A stretch of DNA of 64,000 bases from Acrocarpospora macrocephala (GTDB lineage Bacteria > Actinomycetota > Actinomycetes > Streptosporangiales > Streptosporangiaceae): NCBI RefSeq assembly GCF_009687865.1, contig NZ_BLAE01000006.1:202550-266549 (forward strand). The letters run 5' to 3'. The first letter of the stretch is position 1, and every line of letters begins with the position of its first letter. This document shows positions 23,773 to 32,419 of the stretch, piece by piece. Both the position numbers and the translations under genes were made by a program. The notes beneath the pieces were generated by a model that worked only from the letters and a program-made list of their open reading frames with translations, did not search any database and had not been told where the DNA came from.

Positions 23773-25139
23773 ACACCTCCTACGATGTGAAGTTCTGGGA
23801 GATCCGCCGGAACCAGTCGAGTAAGACGCCGTCCTATGTCGTCCGGTGGAAGGTCGGCGGCCGCCAAAAGTCCAAAACGCTGCGGACCAAAGCTCTTGCT
23901 GAAAGTTTCCTCTCCGATCTTCGGCAGGCAGCAAAGCAAGGTGAGGCATTCGACCTAGATACCGGCCTCCCGGTTTCTATGATCAAGGTCAAGAACGCCA
24001 CCACATGGTACGGCTTCGCACTTGCGTACGTGGACATGAAATGGCCGCACGCCGCCGCGAAGACTAGAGACAGCCTTACGGACGCACTCGCGACCGTAAC
24101 GCCTGCCCTGGTGAGTGAGAACGCCCCATACAAGCCAGATCCCCACGTGCTCAGGGAGGCGCTTCGCCAATACGCGCTCCCTCCCGCGTCCCGGCGACTC
24201 GACCCGCCCTCGGCGATCCGCTCAGCTCTCACCTGGCTGGAACGACACTCCCTGCCGGTTACCGACCTCGCGAAAGTACGCAACGTACGACTTGGCCTTG
24301 ACGCGATAACATTGCGTCTCGACGGAGAGGCCGCCGCTGCTACCACGATTTCCCGAAAACGTTCAGTCTTCTACAATGCTCTGCAATATGCGGTTGACCT
24401 CGAAGAATTGACGTCCAATCCCATCGACAAGGTCAAGGCATGGAGGCCACCCAAAGTACGTGAGGTCGTAGATAGGCGGATTGTCGTTAACCCACGCCAA
24501 GCGCGCGAATTACTAACGGCAGTGACATATGTGGGAAGGCTCGACCGGGGCCGTCACCTGCGGGCGTTCTTTGCCTCCCTCTACTTCGCAGGGTTACGCC
24601 CTGCTGAGGCTCTCGACCTGCGTATTCAGAACTGCTACCTCCCAGATGAGGGCTGGGGACGCCTCCTACTCGCCAAATCCAAGCCACAGGCGAACAGACG
24701 GTGGACGAACAGCGGGAAGGCTCATGACGATCGCGGCCTCAAGCATCGCGCCGACGATGAAGGCCGGCCGGTGCCCATCCCGCCCGAGCTGGTCACCATC
24801 TTGAGGGAGCACATCGAGGAATTCGGTTTCCACGAGGATGGCCGTCTCTTCCGGACCTCACGTGGCGGGATCATCTCGATCGGAACCTACTGTGCGGCGT
24901 GGAGGGCGGCCCGGACCTTCGCGATGACGCCCGAACAGACGGCCTCGCCGATGGCGGCTCGCCCCTACGACCTCAGACATGCGGCGGTAAGCCTGTGGCT
25001 GAACGCTGGTGTTGCACCTCCGGACGTTGCTGAACGCGCGGGGCATGGCGTTGACGTTCTGCTCAAGGTCTACGCGAAGTGCATCGACGGCGGTGCGGAG
25101 ATCGCGAATCAACGGATAGAAGATGCCCTCACAACTTGA
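23769..25139 (+). CDS. Tyrosine-type site-specific integrase
   Basis: 456 residues from ATG 23769. Catalytic residues are visible: Arg in FAGLRPAEALDLRI, the H-x-x-R box in RPYDLRHAAVSLWLNAG, His in ERAGHGVDVLLKVYAKC and the nucleophile Tyr in the same segment. The N-terminal part is an arm-binding/core-binding region (YVVRWKVGGRQKSKTLRTKA). The likely target is the 3' half of tRNA-Ser(UGA) at 26979, 1.8 kb downstream; candidate arm sites are the ATCCCG pairs at 8144 and 26849. Usually int is directly next to att; here the SEC-C gene lies between them. Confidence 0.93.
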   Translation: MNTSYDVKFWEIRRNQSSKTPSYVVRWKVGGRQKSKTLRTKALAESFLSDLRQAAKQGEAFDLDTGLPVSMIKVKNATTWYGFALAYVDMKWPHAAAKTRDSLTDALATVTPALVSENAPYKPDPHVLREALRQYALPPASRRLDPPSAIRSALTWLERHSLPVTDLAKVRNVRLGLDAITLRLDGEAAAATTISRKRSVFYNALQYAVDLEELTSNPIDKVKAWRPPKVREVVDRRIVVNPRQARELLTAVTYVGRLDRGRHLRAFFASLYFAGLRPAEALDLRIQNCYLPDEGWGRLLLAKSKPQANRRWTNSGKAHDDRGLKHRADDEGRPVPIPPELVTILREHIEEFGFHEDGRLFRTSRGGIISIGTYCAAWRAARTFAMTPEQTASPMAARPYDLRHAAVSLWLNAGVAPPDVAERAGHGVDVLLKVYAKCIDGGAEIANQRIEDALTT

Positions 25140-25223
25140 GCACGCCAACGCTTATAGGGCCACGGCTATGCCGAGGTCCTTTTCGCTTACGTTGACATTC
25201 GGCCACTACACAGCCGGCTACAG

Positions 25224-26579
25224 CTAGCGGCGATGACAGCGCTTGAACTTGCGTCCGCTACCACAGGGGCATGGGTCATTGCGACCTGGACTGAAGGGTC
25301 GAGTGTGTCCAAACATATGATTCGCTACACCATAATTCCATTCTATCTTTTCGCGAATACCCTTTGGAACATGACTCACCCCATCCAGGTATACGTGTGT
25401 ATATTCCACACCATGGGCAACCTCGCGAACCCCTATTCCTAGCGCCTCGACTTTAGTCTTGCGCGTTTCGGCCCACTCATTCATTCTCACTAGTGTTAGA
25501 TAAAAGAGCTCAGCGGTCCACTGGAACTGATCACGCCAATGCTTCTCAGATCCACAAAGGTAGACAAGAAGCTTATCCTGAATGACGATATTTCCACTGG
25601 CCGAGATTGCAGCCTCTTTGAATTCGCGACGCTTCTGTAGTGTCCACTGGCCCACAGTGGCCATTATGCTTGTTGGAACATCGTCAAGAAATGCGAGGAT
25701 CATACGAATATCTTTAGGACTAAGGCCTGGACCACGCGGAAGACCACTCCAAACCTTTGCAATGAGCTCCTGATACAGCTCTATTCCCAACGGATCATCA
25801 TATGCCGCAGATGAGAACCAGGGATGGGATGTCTTTGATCTCCCTCCCGCTTTCTTAGCGATGTGGCAGATTTCGAAGAATCGGGCCTGCTCCCGACCAA
25901 CGATCGTCGGAATCCCCGACTCTTCTACCAAGTCGATATAGTGCAGAATTCCGCTCACAGACCGAATGTGTCCATGCAGCTGTTCCCAGTCACCAAGAGA
26001 TATACAAAATACCCTACGCGGCAAGTTGACTACGAACTCTGGATTTTTCGGGTGATCCACAATTACTATGATTGGCCACCGTTCACAATGAACGGAAAGC
26101 TCCAACTCAAAATCGGGTCGACGAATCTCTGGAAAGTCGAGCGCTCGGACCGGAGTTGCCCTTAGCGGTTTCCCTTTTTGATACTGCTGGATCGTACGCT
26201 TGCTTCCATACCCCTGCCTAATGGCAGAATCAATATATTTCCGGATGACGCGCTCCGCTTTTTCCGAAGAATCTCGAAGTCCAGCTCGTCGGTCCCGTGC
26301 TTTAACCTGAAGAATGGCGCCACGGTCACCAACAATGAGCATCCCATCACCTACCTCCCGCCACCCCGCGCCTTTACGCACAAGCGGTTGCCCATAAACG
26401 AAGTCAGGGATACCTAGATACGCCGCGACCTCCCGCGCTCGCCGTTCTGCTTTATCCCCAGCACTCTCAGTCTTCACATAACCACTATCCCACCCAGATA
26501 GATCGCTTGGTATTGCTTTACCGGCTTTGCAGTAGCGTCCGCAAGATACGACACCCAGACCTAAAGGGCGCAAAGTCAT
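25224..26579 (-). CDS. SEC-C protein with nuclease-like N-terminal domain, AICE cargo
   Basis: 451 residues from ATG 26579; GTG 26477 (VKTESAGDKAERR) is a plausible shorter start. The end is a complete SEC-C zinc motif: GRNDPCPCGSGRKFKRCH. Residues about 40-100 read AERRAREVAAYLG ... VGDGMLIVGDRGAILQVKAR, an E...D...QxK pattern typical of PD-(D/E)XK nucleases. The middle is unassigned and helical. The gene is AT-rich relative to the core and is transcribed against int. SEC-C tails occur on SecA and on many uncharacterised mobile-element proteins. I infer a host-protection or exclusion role from position only. It occupies the slot between int and att. Confidence 0.6.
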   Translation of the reverse strand: MTLRPLGLGVVSCGRYCKAGKAIPSDLSGWDSGYVKTESAGDKAERRAREVAAYLGIPDFVYGQPLVRKGAGWREVGDGMLIVGDRGAILQVKARDRRAGLRDSSEKAERVIRKYIDSAIRQGYGSKRTIQQYQKGKPLRATPVRALDFPEIRRPDFELELSVHCERWPIIVIVDHPKNPEFVVNLPRRVFCISLGDWEQLHGHIRSVSGILHYIDLVEESGIPTIVGREQARFFEICHIAKKAGGRSKTSHPWFSSAAYDDPLGIELYQELIAKVWSGLPRGPGLSPKDIRMILAFLDDVPTSIMATVGQWTLQKRREFKEAAISASGNIVIQDKLLVYLCGSEKHWRDQFQWTAELFYLTLVRMNEWAETRKTKVEALGIGVREVAHGVEYTHVYLDGVSHVPKGIREKIEWNYGVANHMFGHTRPFSPGRNDPCPCGSGRKFKRCHRR

Positions 26580-26978
26580 ACATTTGTGGGCAATATACGT
26601 GAAGTGCTATAAATGTTCGTTCCATTGCACCGTTGTGTGCTGAGCTACGGGGAGCGCCCGACCTACGTCACGAAACCGCAGTCCTGGCGGAGTCGAAGGC
26701 TGGGCCAAGCATCAGCACGGAACGATCTCCCTAAGGCACTACACCAATAGTGCTGATTCAGTCAGCATGCTGGGACCCATGTTGATGATGGTGTGGTTTC
26801 GTGACGCCGGCCGATTCTAAGCTCGCCTGGGCAAACACCTTCAACATCATTCCGCGTATATTCCGCGAACACCGACCTAGAGCGGCTCAGGGTGACCTAC
26901 GGCTGCCTGACCTGGCGTTGATCCACCTGGCTACGGCCAGGCGTACGCGCTGGTGAGGCGGCGTTTTGGGAGGTAGGG
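26580..26978. other. att-proximal non-coding region
   Basis: No gene. It holds the promoter of the SEC-C gene, the arm-type repeats at 26849 and, from 26843 to the tRNA, sequence that aligns loosely with 7875-8009 left of the other att copy. Confidence 0.5.
26849..26868 (+). other. Arm-type repeat pair beside the tRNA-Ser att
   Basis: ATTCCGCGT at 26849 and ATTCCGCGA at 26860, 11 bp apart, 110 bp from the tRNA 3' end. Same layout as 7882 and 8144. Confidence 0.5.
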
Positions 26979-27067
26979 CGGAGAGCGTGGGATTCGAACC
27001 CACGAGACCGGTCACCCGGCCTAGCGGTTTTCAAGACCGCCGCCATCGTCCACTAGGCGAGCTCTCC
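26979..27067 (-). tRNA. tRNA-Ser(UGA), integration target of the element
   Basis: 89 bases including the discriminator. The acceptor stem pairs GGAGAGC (27061-27067) with GCTCTCC (26980-26986). The anticodon loop is CTTGAAA with TGA at 27031-27033; a long variable arm (GCCGG/CCGGT around GTGA, 27007-27020) is typical of class II tRNA-Ser. T-arm GGTTCGAATCC. The 3' CCA is not encoded. The part from the anticodon loop to the 3' end is repeated at 8010, so the gene was restored by the element. Confidence 0.95.
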
Positions 27068-27130
27068 TGGTTGTGTGTCTGGAGTGCACTTTAGTGGGTT
27101 GGTGGGTGGGGGCGCGACTGAGTAGACGAT

Positions 27131-27169
27131 CTCTCCCGCTTCGGAGGGGTTCGGGGGGAAGCGGGAGAG
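27131..27169. terminator. Strong hairpin between MinD-like gene and tRNA-Ser
   Basis: CTCTCCCGCTTC (27131-27142) and GAAGCGGGAGAG (27158-27169) pair perfectly over 12 bp with a 15-nt loop, 9 bp after the MinD-like stop. Only a G-rich tail follows on the minus strand side, so termination may be hairpin-based without U-tract, as is common in actinomycetes. Confidence 0.6.
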
Positions 27170-27177
27170 GGGGGCGG

Positions 27178-29718
27178 CTAGAGCTGGTCGGGGATTTCGG
27201 AGTAGCGGCGTTCGGTGAAGGCCTGGGGGCCGGCGAAGCCGTCGCCGACGGAGGCGGCTAGTTTGAGGAAGGCTTGTTGGGTGGGTTCTTGCATGCGGTC
27301 TAGGTCGATTTCGGCGCCTTCTTCCAGGTGCGGGTCGTACGGCACGCGGATGACGGCGCGGCAGCGGGCCGCGAAGTGGGCTTCGAGGCGGTTGAGGTCG
27401 ACCGTGGATTTGGAGCGGGGGCGGACGCTGCACAGGACGACTGAGGCTGCTTTGACCAGGTCCGCGTAGTGGTGGGCCTCGAGCCAGTCGAGGGTGGCTG
27501 AGGCGGCTCGGGCGCCGTCCACGGAGGGGGAGCTGACCAGGACTAGTTGGTCGGCCAGGCCGAGGACGCCGGACATGGCGGAGTGGAGGAGGCCGGTGCC
27601 GCAGTCGGTGATGCAGATGGAGTAGAAGTTTTCCAGGACCTGGGAGACCGCCTGGTAGTCGGCGGCGGAGAAGGCTTCGGAGACCGAGGGGTCGCGGTCG
27701 GAGCCGAGGATCTCCAGGCGTGACTGGGTCTGGGAGGTGAAGGCGCGGATGTCGACGTAGCGGCGGATCTGAGCGCGTTCGTTGAGAAGGTCGCGGATGG
27801 TGGCGGAAGTCTCTAGTTCGACCTTGTCGGAGAGCGTTCCACGGTCGGGGTTGGCGTCCACGGCGATGACTCGGTCGCCGCGTACCTGGGCGAGGGTGGC
27901 GCCCAGGCCGACGGTGGTGGTGGTCTTGCCGACGCCGCCCTTGAGGCTGAGTACGGCTACCCGGTGGTGGCCGGCGGCGACGGGGGTGCGGGCGCGGGCG
28001 ATCAGGTCGCGGCGGCGGCGTACTTCGGAGGATTCGCCGGGTTTGATGATGCCGGCGGAGGCCTTGTAGATCAGGCGGCGCCAGCCGTTTTCGGGGGCGT
28101 TTCTGCGGCCTTTGAGAAGGCTGAGGGGGTCGAGGCTGTCCGCAGAGGGTTTGCCGCCCGAGCGGGAGGACGAGGTTCGGGACGGGGAGCCGAACGCGGC
28201 GGCCGGTGCCGGGGTGGCCTGACGGCGACGAGCCTGGTACGGCTCGCGGTCCTTGTCGGGGTCACGGTCACGATCGAATGCCGGGCGGTCCGCGAGGTCC
28301 TCGCGGAGGGAACCGCCGAACCGGTTCTCGTCTCTTGCCGGAAGGCCGAAGGGACCGCTGTCGTTGCGGGAGTCGCGTAAGTCGCGAAATTCCCGTATTT
28401 CGCCGGTGTCGCGGCCGTCGCGGAGATCTCCTGATTCGCGATGGTCGCGGCCCTCGCGGAGATCGCGCGGGTCGGGGAAGTTGCCTGTGTTGCCCGAGTC
28501 CCGTAGGTCGCGCGGGTCAGGGAAATTGCCTGTGTTGCCCGAGTCGCGAGAGCCGAGGGTGTCATCCCGGGTACCGAAGCGATCACTGAGGGTGCCGGAC
28601 GAGCCACCTTTGGATCCGAACGGGCCGCCCTTGGCGCCGAATGAGTCGTCCTTCGCGCCGAAAGCGTCCTCTTGTGTGCTGAACGATCCGTCTTTTGCCC
28701 CGAAAGCGGTCTCCGAGGTGCCGAAGGAGCTCTCTCTGGATCCGAACGGGCCACCCTTGGCGCCGAAGGGGTTGTCCTTCGCGCCGAAAGGATCGTCTTT
28801 GGTGTCGAATGAGCTGTCCTGCCCGTCCTTCGACCCGAACGCGCCGCTCCTCCCGAACGAGCTCTCCTTGGAGGCAGCCGAACCCTCGGCACCGTCCTGT
28901 CCGAAGGAGCCATCCTGACCGAACTTGCCGTCCTTCGTGCCGAATGAACTGTCCTGCCGGAACGCACCGGAAGACGAGCTGTCCTGGCCGGTTGAACTGT
29001 CCTTCCGGAACGGACCATCCTCCGCCCCGAACGGGTTGTCCTTCGCGAAGGGGCGCTCCGTTCCTCCGAAGCCGCCCTCCTGCGTCCCAAATGAACTGTC
29101 CTGGCCGGAGACGCCGTCCCGCGTGCCGTACCCGCCGAAGCGCTCGGTGGTGTGCTCGTCCCGCCCAGCGGCCCCGAAGCGCTCGATCGGGATCGGTCCA
29201 GTGAAACGTTCGGCCTCGCCGGGGTCGGAGTCGGCGACCGGTCGTGCCGGTTCCAGCCAGCCGCGGACCGGCTCGTCGGCGGCGTCCTGATCGCCCGCGT
29301 GCGAGACCCGGGCGTCCGAACCGCCGAATGCTCCGACGTTGTACGAATCCGTATCAACCGGTGACTCGCCGAACGCGCCTCGACCGCCAACGAAGGGGCC
29401 TGGCTCTGCGGGTGGGTTGGTTGGGGCGTCGTCGTCCGAAGCCGGGGAGGCGTCGGTGCCGTACCCGGAATCGACCGAAGAGCGGAACAGTTGGCCGGAG
29501 GACGGTTCGGACGGAACCGACAGCCATGGATCTTTGGGGTAGGGCGAAGCCTCCTCCGGGGGCGCCGGTGGAGGGCCTACGGGGGCAGAGGACGCCAAAG
29601 AGGACGCGGTGACAGCGCTTACCGCGATGTCCACCTCGTCCGGCATTTCCTTGATCGCGTCTAGCCAGGCCAACTGGTCTTCGAGAGAATGGGGATCCTC
29701 ACGATCGTGTCTTGCCAC
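27178..29718 (-). CDS. MinD/ParA-like ATPase with long FG-repeat disordered N-terminus
   Basis: 846 residues from GTG 29718, which has GAGGGGG before it; the longer frame to 29799 has none. Residues about 585-846 are a MinD-type ATPase: deviant Walker A LSLKGGVGKTTTT near 595, AVDANPDRGTLSD, ICITDCGTGLLHS (Walker B position) and VSSPSVDGARAA. The first about 570 residues are low-complexity; roughly 190-400 consist of irregular units like SFGTKDGKFGQDG and DPFGAKDNPFGAKGGPFG, i.e. dozens of Phe-Gly pairs spaced by charged residues. A 45-bp tandem duplication (28460-28549) repeats SGNTGNFPDPRDLR. The layout recalls EspI-like ATPases of type VII secretion, but no secretion gene is adjacent. It is divergent from the oxidoreductase at 29834. 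Confidence 0.85.
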   Translation of the reverse strand: MARHDREDPHSLEDQLAWLDAIKEMPDEVDIAVSAVTASSLASSAPVGPPPAPPEEASPYPKDPWLSVPSEPSSGQLFRSSVDSGYGTDASPASDDDAPTNPPAEPGPFVGGRGAFGESPVDTDSYNVGAFGGSDARVSHAGDQDAADEPVRGWLEPARPVADSDPGEAERFTGPIPIERFGAAGRDEHTTERFGGYGTRDGVSGQDSSFGTQEGGFGGTERPFAKDNPFGAEDGPFRKDSSTGQDSSSSGAFRQDSSFGTKDGKFGQDGSFGQDGAEGSAASKESSFGRSGAFGSKDGQDSSFDTKDDPFGAKDNPFGAKGGPFGSRESSFGTSETAFGAKDGSFSTQEDAFGAKDDSFGAKGGPFGSKGGSSGTLSDRFGTRDDTLGSRDSGNTGNFPDPRDLRDSGNTGNFPDPRDLREGRDHRESGDLRDGRDTGEIREFRDLRDSRNDSGPFGLPARDENRFGGSLREDLADRPAFDRDRDPDKDREPYQARRRQATPAPAAAFGSPSRTSSSRSGGKPSADSLDPLSLLKGRRNAPENGWRRLIYKASAGIIKPGESSEVRRRRDLIARARTPVAAGHHRVAVLSLKGGVGKTTTTVGLGATLAQVRGDRVIAVDANPDRGTLSDKVELETSATIRDLLNERAQIRRYVDIRAFTSQTQSRLEILGSDRDPSVSEAFSAADYQAVSQVLENFYSICITDCGTGLLHSAMSGVLGLADQLVLVSSPSVDGARAASATLDWLEAHHYADLVKAASVVLCSVRPRSKSTVDLNRLEAHFAARCRAVIRVPYDPHLEEGAEIDLDRMQEPTQQAFLKLAASVGDGFAGPQAFTERRYSEIPDQL

Positions 29719-29833
29719 CGTGTTTCCCCCTCGGGATGGGCTAAAGGGGCAGCAACCACATTGAAGGTTAGCGCCCCGTAACACAACGAACGTGACCAAC
29801 CGTCGAGTTCGCCTCTCCGTTACTTTAGGTCAC

Positions 29834-30781
29834 ATGCGAGCCATCATGATTTCGGCCCCCGGCGGGCCGGACGTACTCACCTGGCAGGAAGTCCCCGATC
29901 CGGTGCCCGGGCCGGGTGAAGTGGTCGTTGACGTGGCCGCTTCCGCGGTGAACCGGGCGGACCTGCTGCAGCGGCAGGGCTTCTACCCGCCGCCGGAGGG
30001 CGCCTCCGAAATCCCCGGACTGGAATGTTCCGGTGTCATCTCCGAAATCGGATCCGGTGTGGACGGACTGCGCATCGGTGACGAGGTGACCGCTCTGCTG
30101 GCGGGCGGTGGGTACGCCGAGCGGGTCGCCGTACCGTGGCAGCAGGTGATGCCCGCGCCGACGGCGCTCGTCGACGCGGCTTCGCTGCCTGAGGTCGCCT
30201 GCACGGTCTGGGCCAACGTTTTCATGAGCGCGCGGCTGCGCAAGGGCGAGACGCTGCTGATCCACGGCGGCGCGAGCGGCATCGGCACGATGGCCATCCA
30301 GCTCGCGAAGGCGTTCGGCTCGCGGGTGATCGTCACCGCGGGGTCGGCGGAGAAGGTCGCGCGCTGTCTGGAGCTCGGAGCAGATGAAGGAATCAACTAC
30401 CGAGAGGAGGACTTTTCTACCAGGCGGGCCGACGTGATCCTCGACATCATCGGTGCGAAATACCTCAAACAGAACGTTGATGCGCTCAACACCGGCGGGC
30501 GGCTTGTGGTGATCGGGTTGCAGGGCGGCGGGGTCGGGGAGCTCGATCTCGGCAAGCTGCTCGGCAAGCGGGGGTCGGTCATGGCGGCGGGGTTGCGGAG
30601 CCGTCCGGCGGATGAGAAGGGGGTGATCTGCCGGGGTGTGGCGGAGAATGTCTGGCCGCTGGTGAGCGCGGGAGCGATCAAGCCAGTGATCCACGCCCGG
30701 ATCCCGATGGAGCACGCGGCGGAGGCGCATCGGCTGCTCGAACGCGGGGACCACGTCGGGAAGATCCTGCTAGTAAGTTGA
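29834..30781 (+). CDS. NAD(P)H-quinone oxidoreductase, zinc-independent MDR family
   Basis: 315 residues from ATG 29834. The family pattern is complete: PGPGEVVVDVAASAVNRADL, GFYPPPEGASEIPGLECSG, then the Rossmann glycine motif IHGGASGIGTMAIQLAKAFG and VIVTAGSAEK. No structural or catalytic zinc Cys cluster is present, as in quinone oxidoreductase/PIG3-like enzymes that reduce quinones with NADPH. It is followed 5 bp later by the proteasome activator gene, so they are probably co-transcribed; the reason for that pairing is not evident. Confidence 0.9.
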   Translation: MRAIMISAPGGPDVLTWQEVPDPVPGPGEVVVDVAASAVNRADLLQRQGFYPPPEGASEIPGLECSGVISEIGSGVDGLRIGDEVTALLAGGGYAERVAVPWQQVMPAPTALVDAASLPEVACTVWANVFMSARLRKGETLLIHGGASGIGTMAIQLAKAFGSRVIVTAGSAEKVARCLELGADEGINYREEDFSTRRADVILDIIGAKYLKQNVDALNTGGRLVVIGLQGGGVGELDLGKLLGKRGSVMAAGLRSRPADEKGVICRGVAENVWPLVSAGAIKPVIHARIPMEHAAEAHRLLERGDHVGKILLVS

Positions 30782-30786
30782 GAGCT

Positions 30787-31308
30787 ATGAACGCTGAGGA
30801 AAGCACCCCGCACGTGGTGGTCGTGGGTCCTGAGGGACTTTCGCTCGGTGGGGACAAGGAACCCGAAGAGCGCTCCATCGCCGACCTGGTCGAACAGCCG
30901 GCGAAGGTGATGCGTATTGGCAGCATGATCCGCCAGCTGCTGGAAGAGGTCCGCGCGGCGCCGCTGGACGTGCCGAGCCGCAAACGGCTCAAAGAGATCC
31001 ATTCCAGCTCCATCAAGGAGCTGGAGGACGGTCTCGCGCCGGAGCTCGTGGACGAACTGGAGCGGCTCTCGCTGCCGTTCACCGATGACGAGAAGGGCGA
31101 GCCGCCGAGCGAGGCCGAGCTACGGGTCGCGCATGCCCAGCTGGTCGGCTGGCTGGAAGGCTTGTTCCACGGCATCCAGACCACCCTGTTCGCGCAGCAA
31201 ATGGCCGCTCGCGCTCAACTTGAACAAATGCGGCGTGCCCTGCCCGGTGGCCTCAACCAGGGCCAACCCGACGATCACGGGCAGCGCGCGTCCGGCCCGT
31301 ACCTCTAA
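30787..31308 (+). CDS. bpa: Bacterial proteasome activator (Bpa/PafE)
   Basis: 173 residues from ATG 30787. Recognised by the conserved four-helix core: MRIGSMIRQLLEEVRAAPLD, RLKEIHSSSIKELEDGLAPE, LVDELERLSLPFTDDE and WLEGLFHGIQTTLFAQQMAA. The protein forms a dodecameric ring that opens the 20S proteasome without ATP; docking needs a C-terminal GQYL motif in the mycobacterial protein. Here the end is SGPYL, so Gln is replaced by Pro while Tyr-Leu is kept. It implies that the host has a 20S proteasome. An intrinsic terminator follows directly. Confidence 0.92.
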   Translation: MNAEESTPHVVVVGPEGLSLGGDKEPEERSIADLVEQPAKVMRIGSMIRQLLEEVRAAPLDVPSRKRLKEIHSSSIKELEDGLAPELVDELERLSLPFTDDEKGEPPSEAELRVAHAQLVGWLEGLFHGIQTTLFAQQMAARAQLEQMRRALPGGLNQGQPDDHGQRASGPYL

Positions 31309-31314
31309 ATCCGC

Positions 31315-31349
31315 CCAGATCGGCCGCAGTCGCGGCCGTATCTGGTTTT
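31315..31349 (+). terminator. Intrinsic terminator after bpa
   Basis: CCAGAT-GGCCGC arms pair with GCGGCC-ATCTGG around an AGTC loop, followed by TTTT at 31346-31349. It lies between convergent bpa and the HAD gene and can serve bpa; its T-run touches the HAD stop codon. Confidence 0.8.
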
Positions 31350-32178
31350 AGTTTCGGTACAGGCGCTCCAGCACCTGGGCCACTCCGTCGTCGTTGTTCG
31401 TGCTGGTCACGTGGTCCACGGCCGCCAGGACGTCGGGATGGGCGTTGGCGACGGCATAGGAGGTTCCGGCCCAGGTCAGCATCGGCAGGTCGTTGGGCAT
31501 GTCCCCGAATGCCACCACCTCTTCGGCTTTGATCTGGTTGCGTACGGCGAGCCCGGCCAATGCGGAGGCCTTTGTGATGCCGTGGGCACTCATCTCCATC
31601 AACGCGCGCCCGCTCGAATGGGTCGCAGTTACCAAATCCCCCACAAGCGCATGAACACGCCGATAAAGCTCGTCGGGTCCCATCGATGGATGGAGTGCGA
31701 GCAATTTCGCGCAGGGGCGGGAGATCAGCGTGGGTGCGCGTACGCTCGCGACGCCGATGCGGTCCGCGTCCCAGCTGCCCAATCGAAAGGCTGATTCGTG
31801 CGCGAATCCGCCCTCGTACTCCACGGCGAACGTTAATTCGGGTATCTCGAATCGCAGCCGCCGTACCGTTTCGGCGAGGGTCGGCGGGTCGATCAGGTGG
31901 GACTCGACGATGGTCTCGGTGTGCAGGTCGTAGACGAGTGCGCCGTTCGCGCAGATGGCCAGGCCACGGTGGTGGAGCACGTCGGCGACGGTGTGCATCC
32001 AGCGGGGCGGGCGGCCGGTGACGAAGACGAGGGTGGAACCGGCTTGTTCGACGGTGGCGAAGGCGGCGGCGGTGCGGGGGGAGATGGTTCCGTCGGAGCG
32101 CAGGGCGGTTCCGTCCAGGTCTGTCGCGATCAGACGAGGAAGCTGGGATGGGCGGTGATGGAGATGCGGGCTAGCCAT
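31348..32178 (-). CDS. HAD-superfamily hydrolase, Cof type
   Basis: 276 residues from ATG 32178. HAD motif I is RLIATDLDGTALRSDGTISP (nucleophile Asp and general acid Asp), motif II TLVFVTGRPP, motif III Lys in HGITKASALAGLA and motif IV VAFGDMPNDLPML. The insertion between motifs II and III is the Cof-type C2 cap. Members dephosphorylate sugar phosphates, PLP or FMN; the substrate cannot be read. Alone, convergent with bpa and divergent from the cold-shock gene. Confidence 0.9.
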   Translation of the reverse strand: MASPHLHHRPSQLPRLIATDLDGTALRSDGTISPRTAAAFATVEQAGSTLVFVTGRPPRWMHTVADVLHHRGLAICANGALVYDLHTETIVESHLIDPPTLAETVRRLRFEIPELTFAVEYEGGFAHESAFRLGSWDADRIGVASVRAPTLISRPCAKLLALHPSMGPDELYRRVHALVGDLVTATHSSGRALMEMSAHGITKASALAGLAVRNQIKAEEVVAFGDMPNDLPMLTWAGTSYAVANAHPDVLAAVDHVTSTNNDDGVAQVLERLYRN

Positions 32179-32419
32179 AACACGTTCCAGTTTGCACTGT
32201 GATGCGCGCGCGCCGTACAAGGGGATGTCAGGAGAGGAATTCTCCCCCGGACATGGAACACCCCGGGTCCGCCATAGTGTTAGATGGCATGGCGTTGTAT
32301 TAGCTGTTCCCGCAAGCGCGAAACCAGTTCGACTGATATGAGCCACCCGGGGAGCTGTGCGACACACCGGGGTGCGCGAGGTGTGTACCCCAAGATTCAC
32401 TTCCTTAGGGAGAGCGTTA

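Larger units (their letters stand above)
8010..27006. mobile_element. Actinomycete integrative and conjugative element (AICE) in tRNA-Ser(UGA), about 19 kb
   Basis: The region is bounded by the att copies at 8010-8038 and 26978-27006 and has the full AICE core in one direction: KorSA-like GntR repressor (18857), FtsK/Tra translocase (19642), DUF2637 protein (20990), RepSA-like initiator (22241), excisionase (23584) and tyrosine integrase (23769). Integrase lies near the tRNA end, as in pSAM2-type elements, with one cargo gene between it and att. Cargo includes a modification-dependent nuclease cassette and two regulator clusters. A fossil tRNA-Pro att at 10137 shows that the left third is a mosaic. 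Rep, xis and int look intact, so the element may be excisable (inference). Confidence 0.8.

Noticed and set aside
27178..29718. Type VII secretion locus
   Set aside because: The MinD-like ATPase resembles EspI in layout, but no EccA-E, WXG100 or mycosin gene is adjacent.
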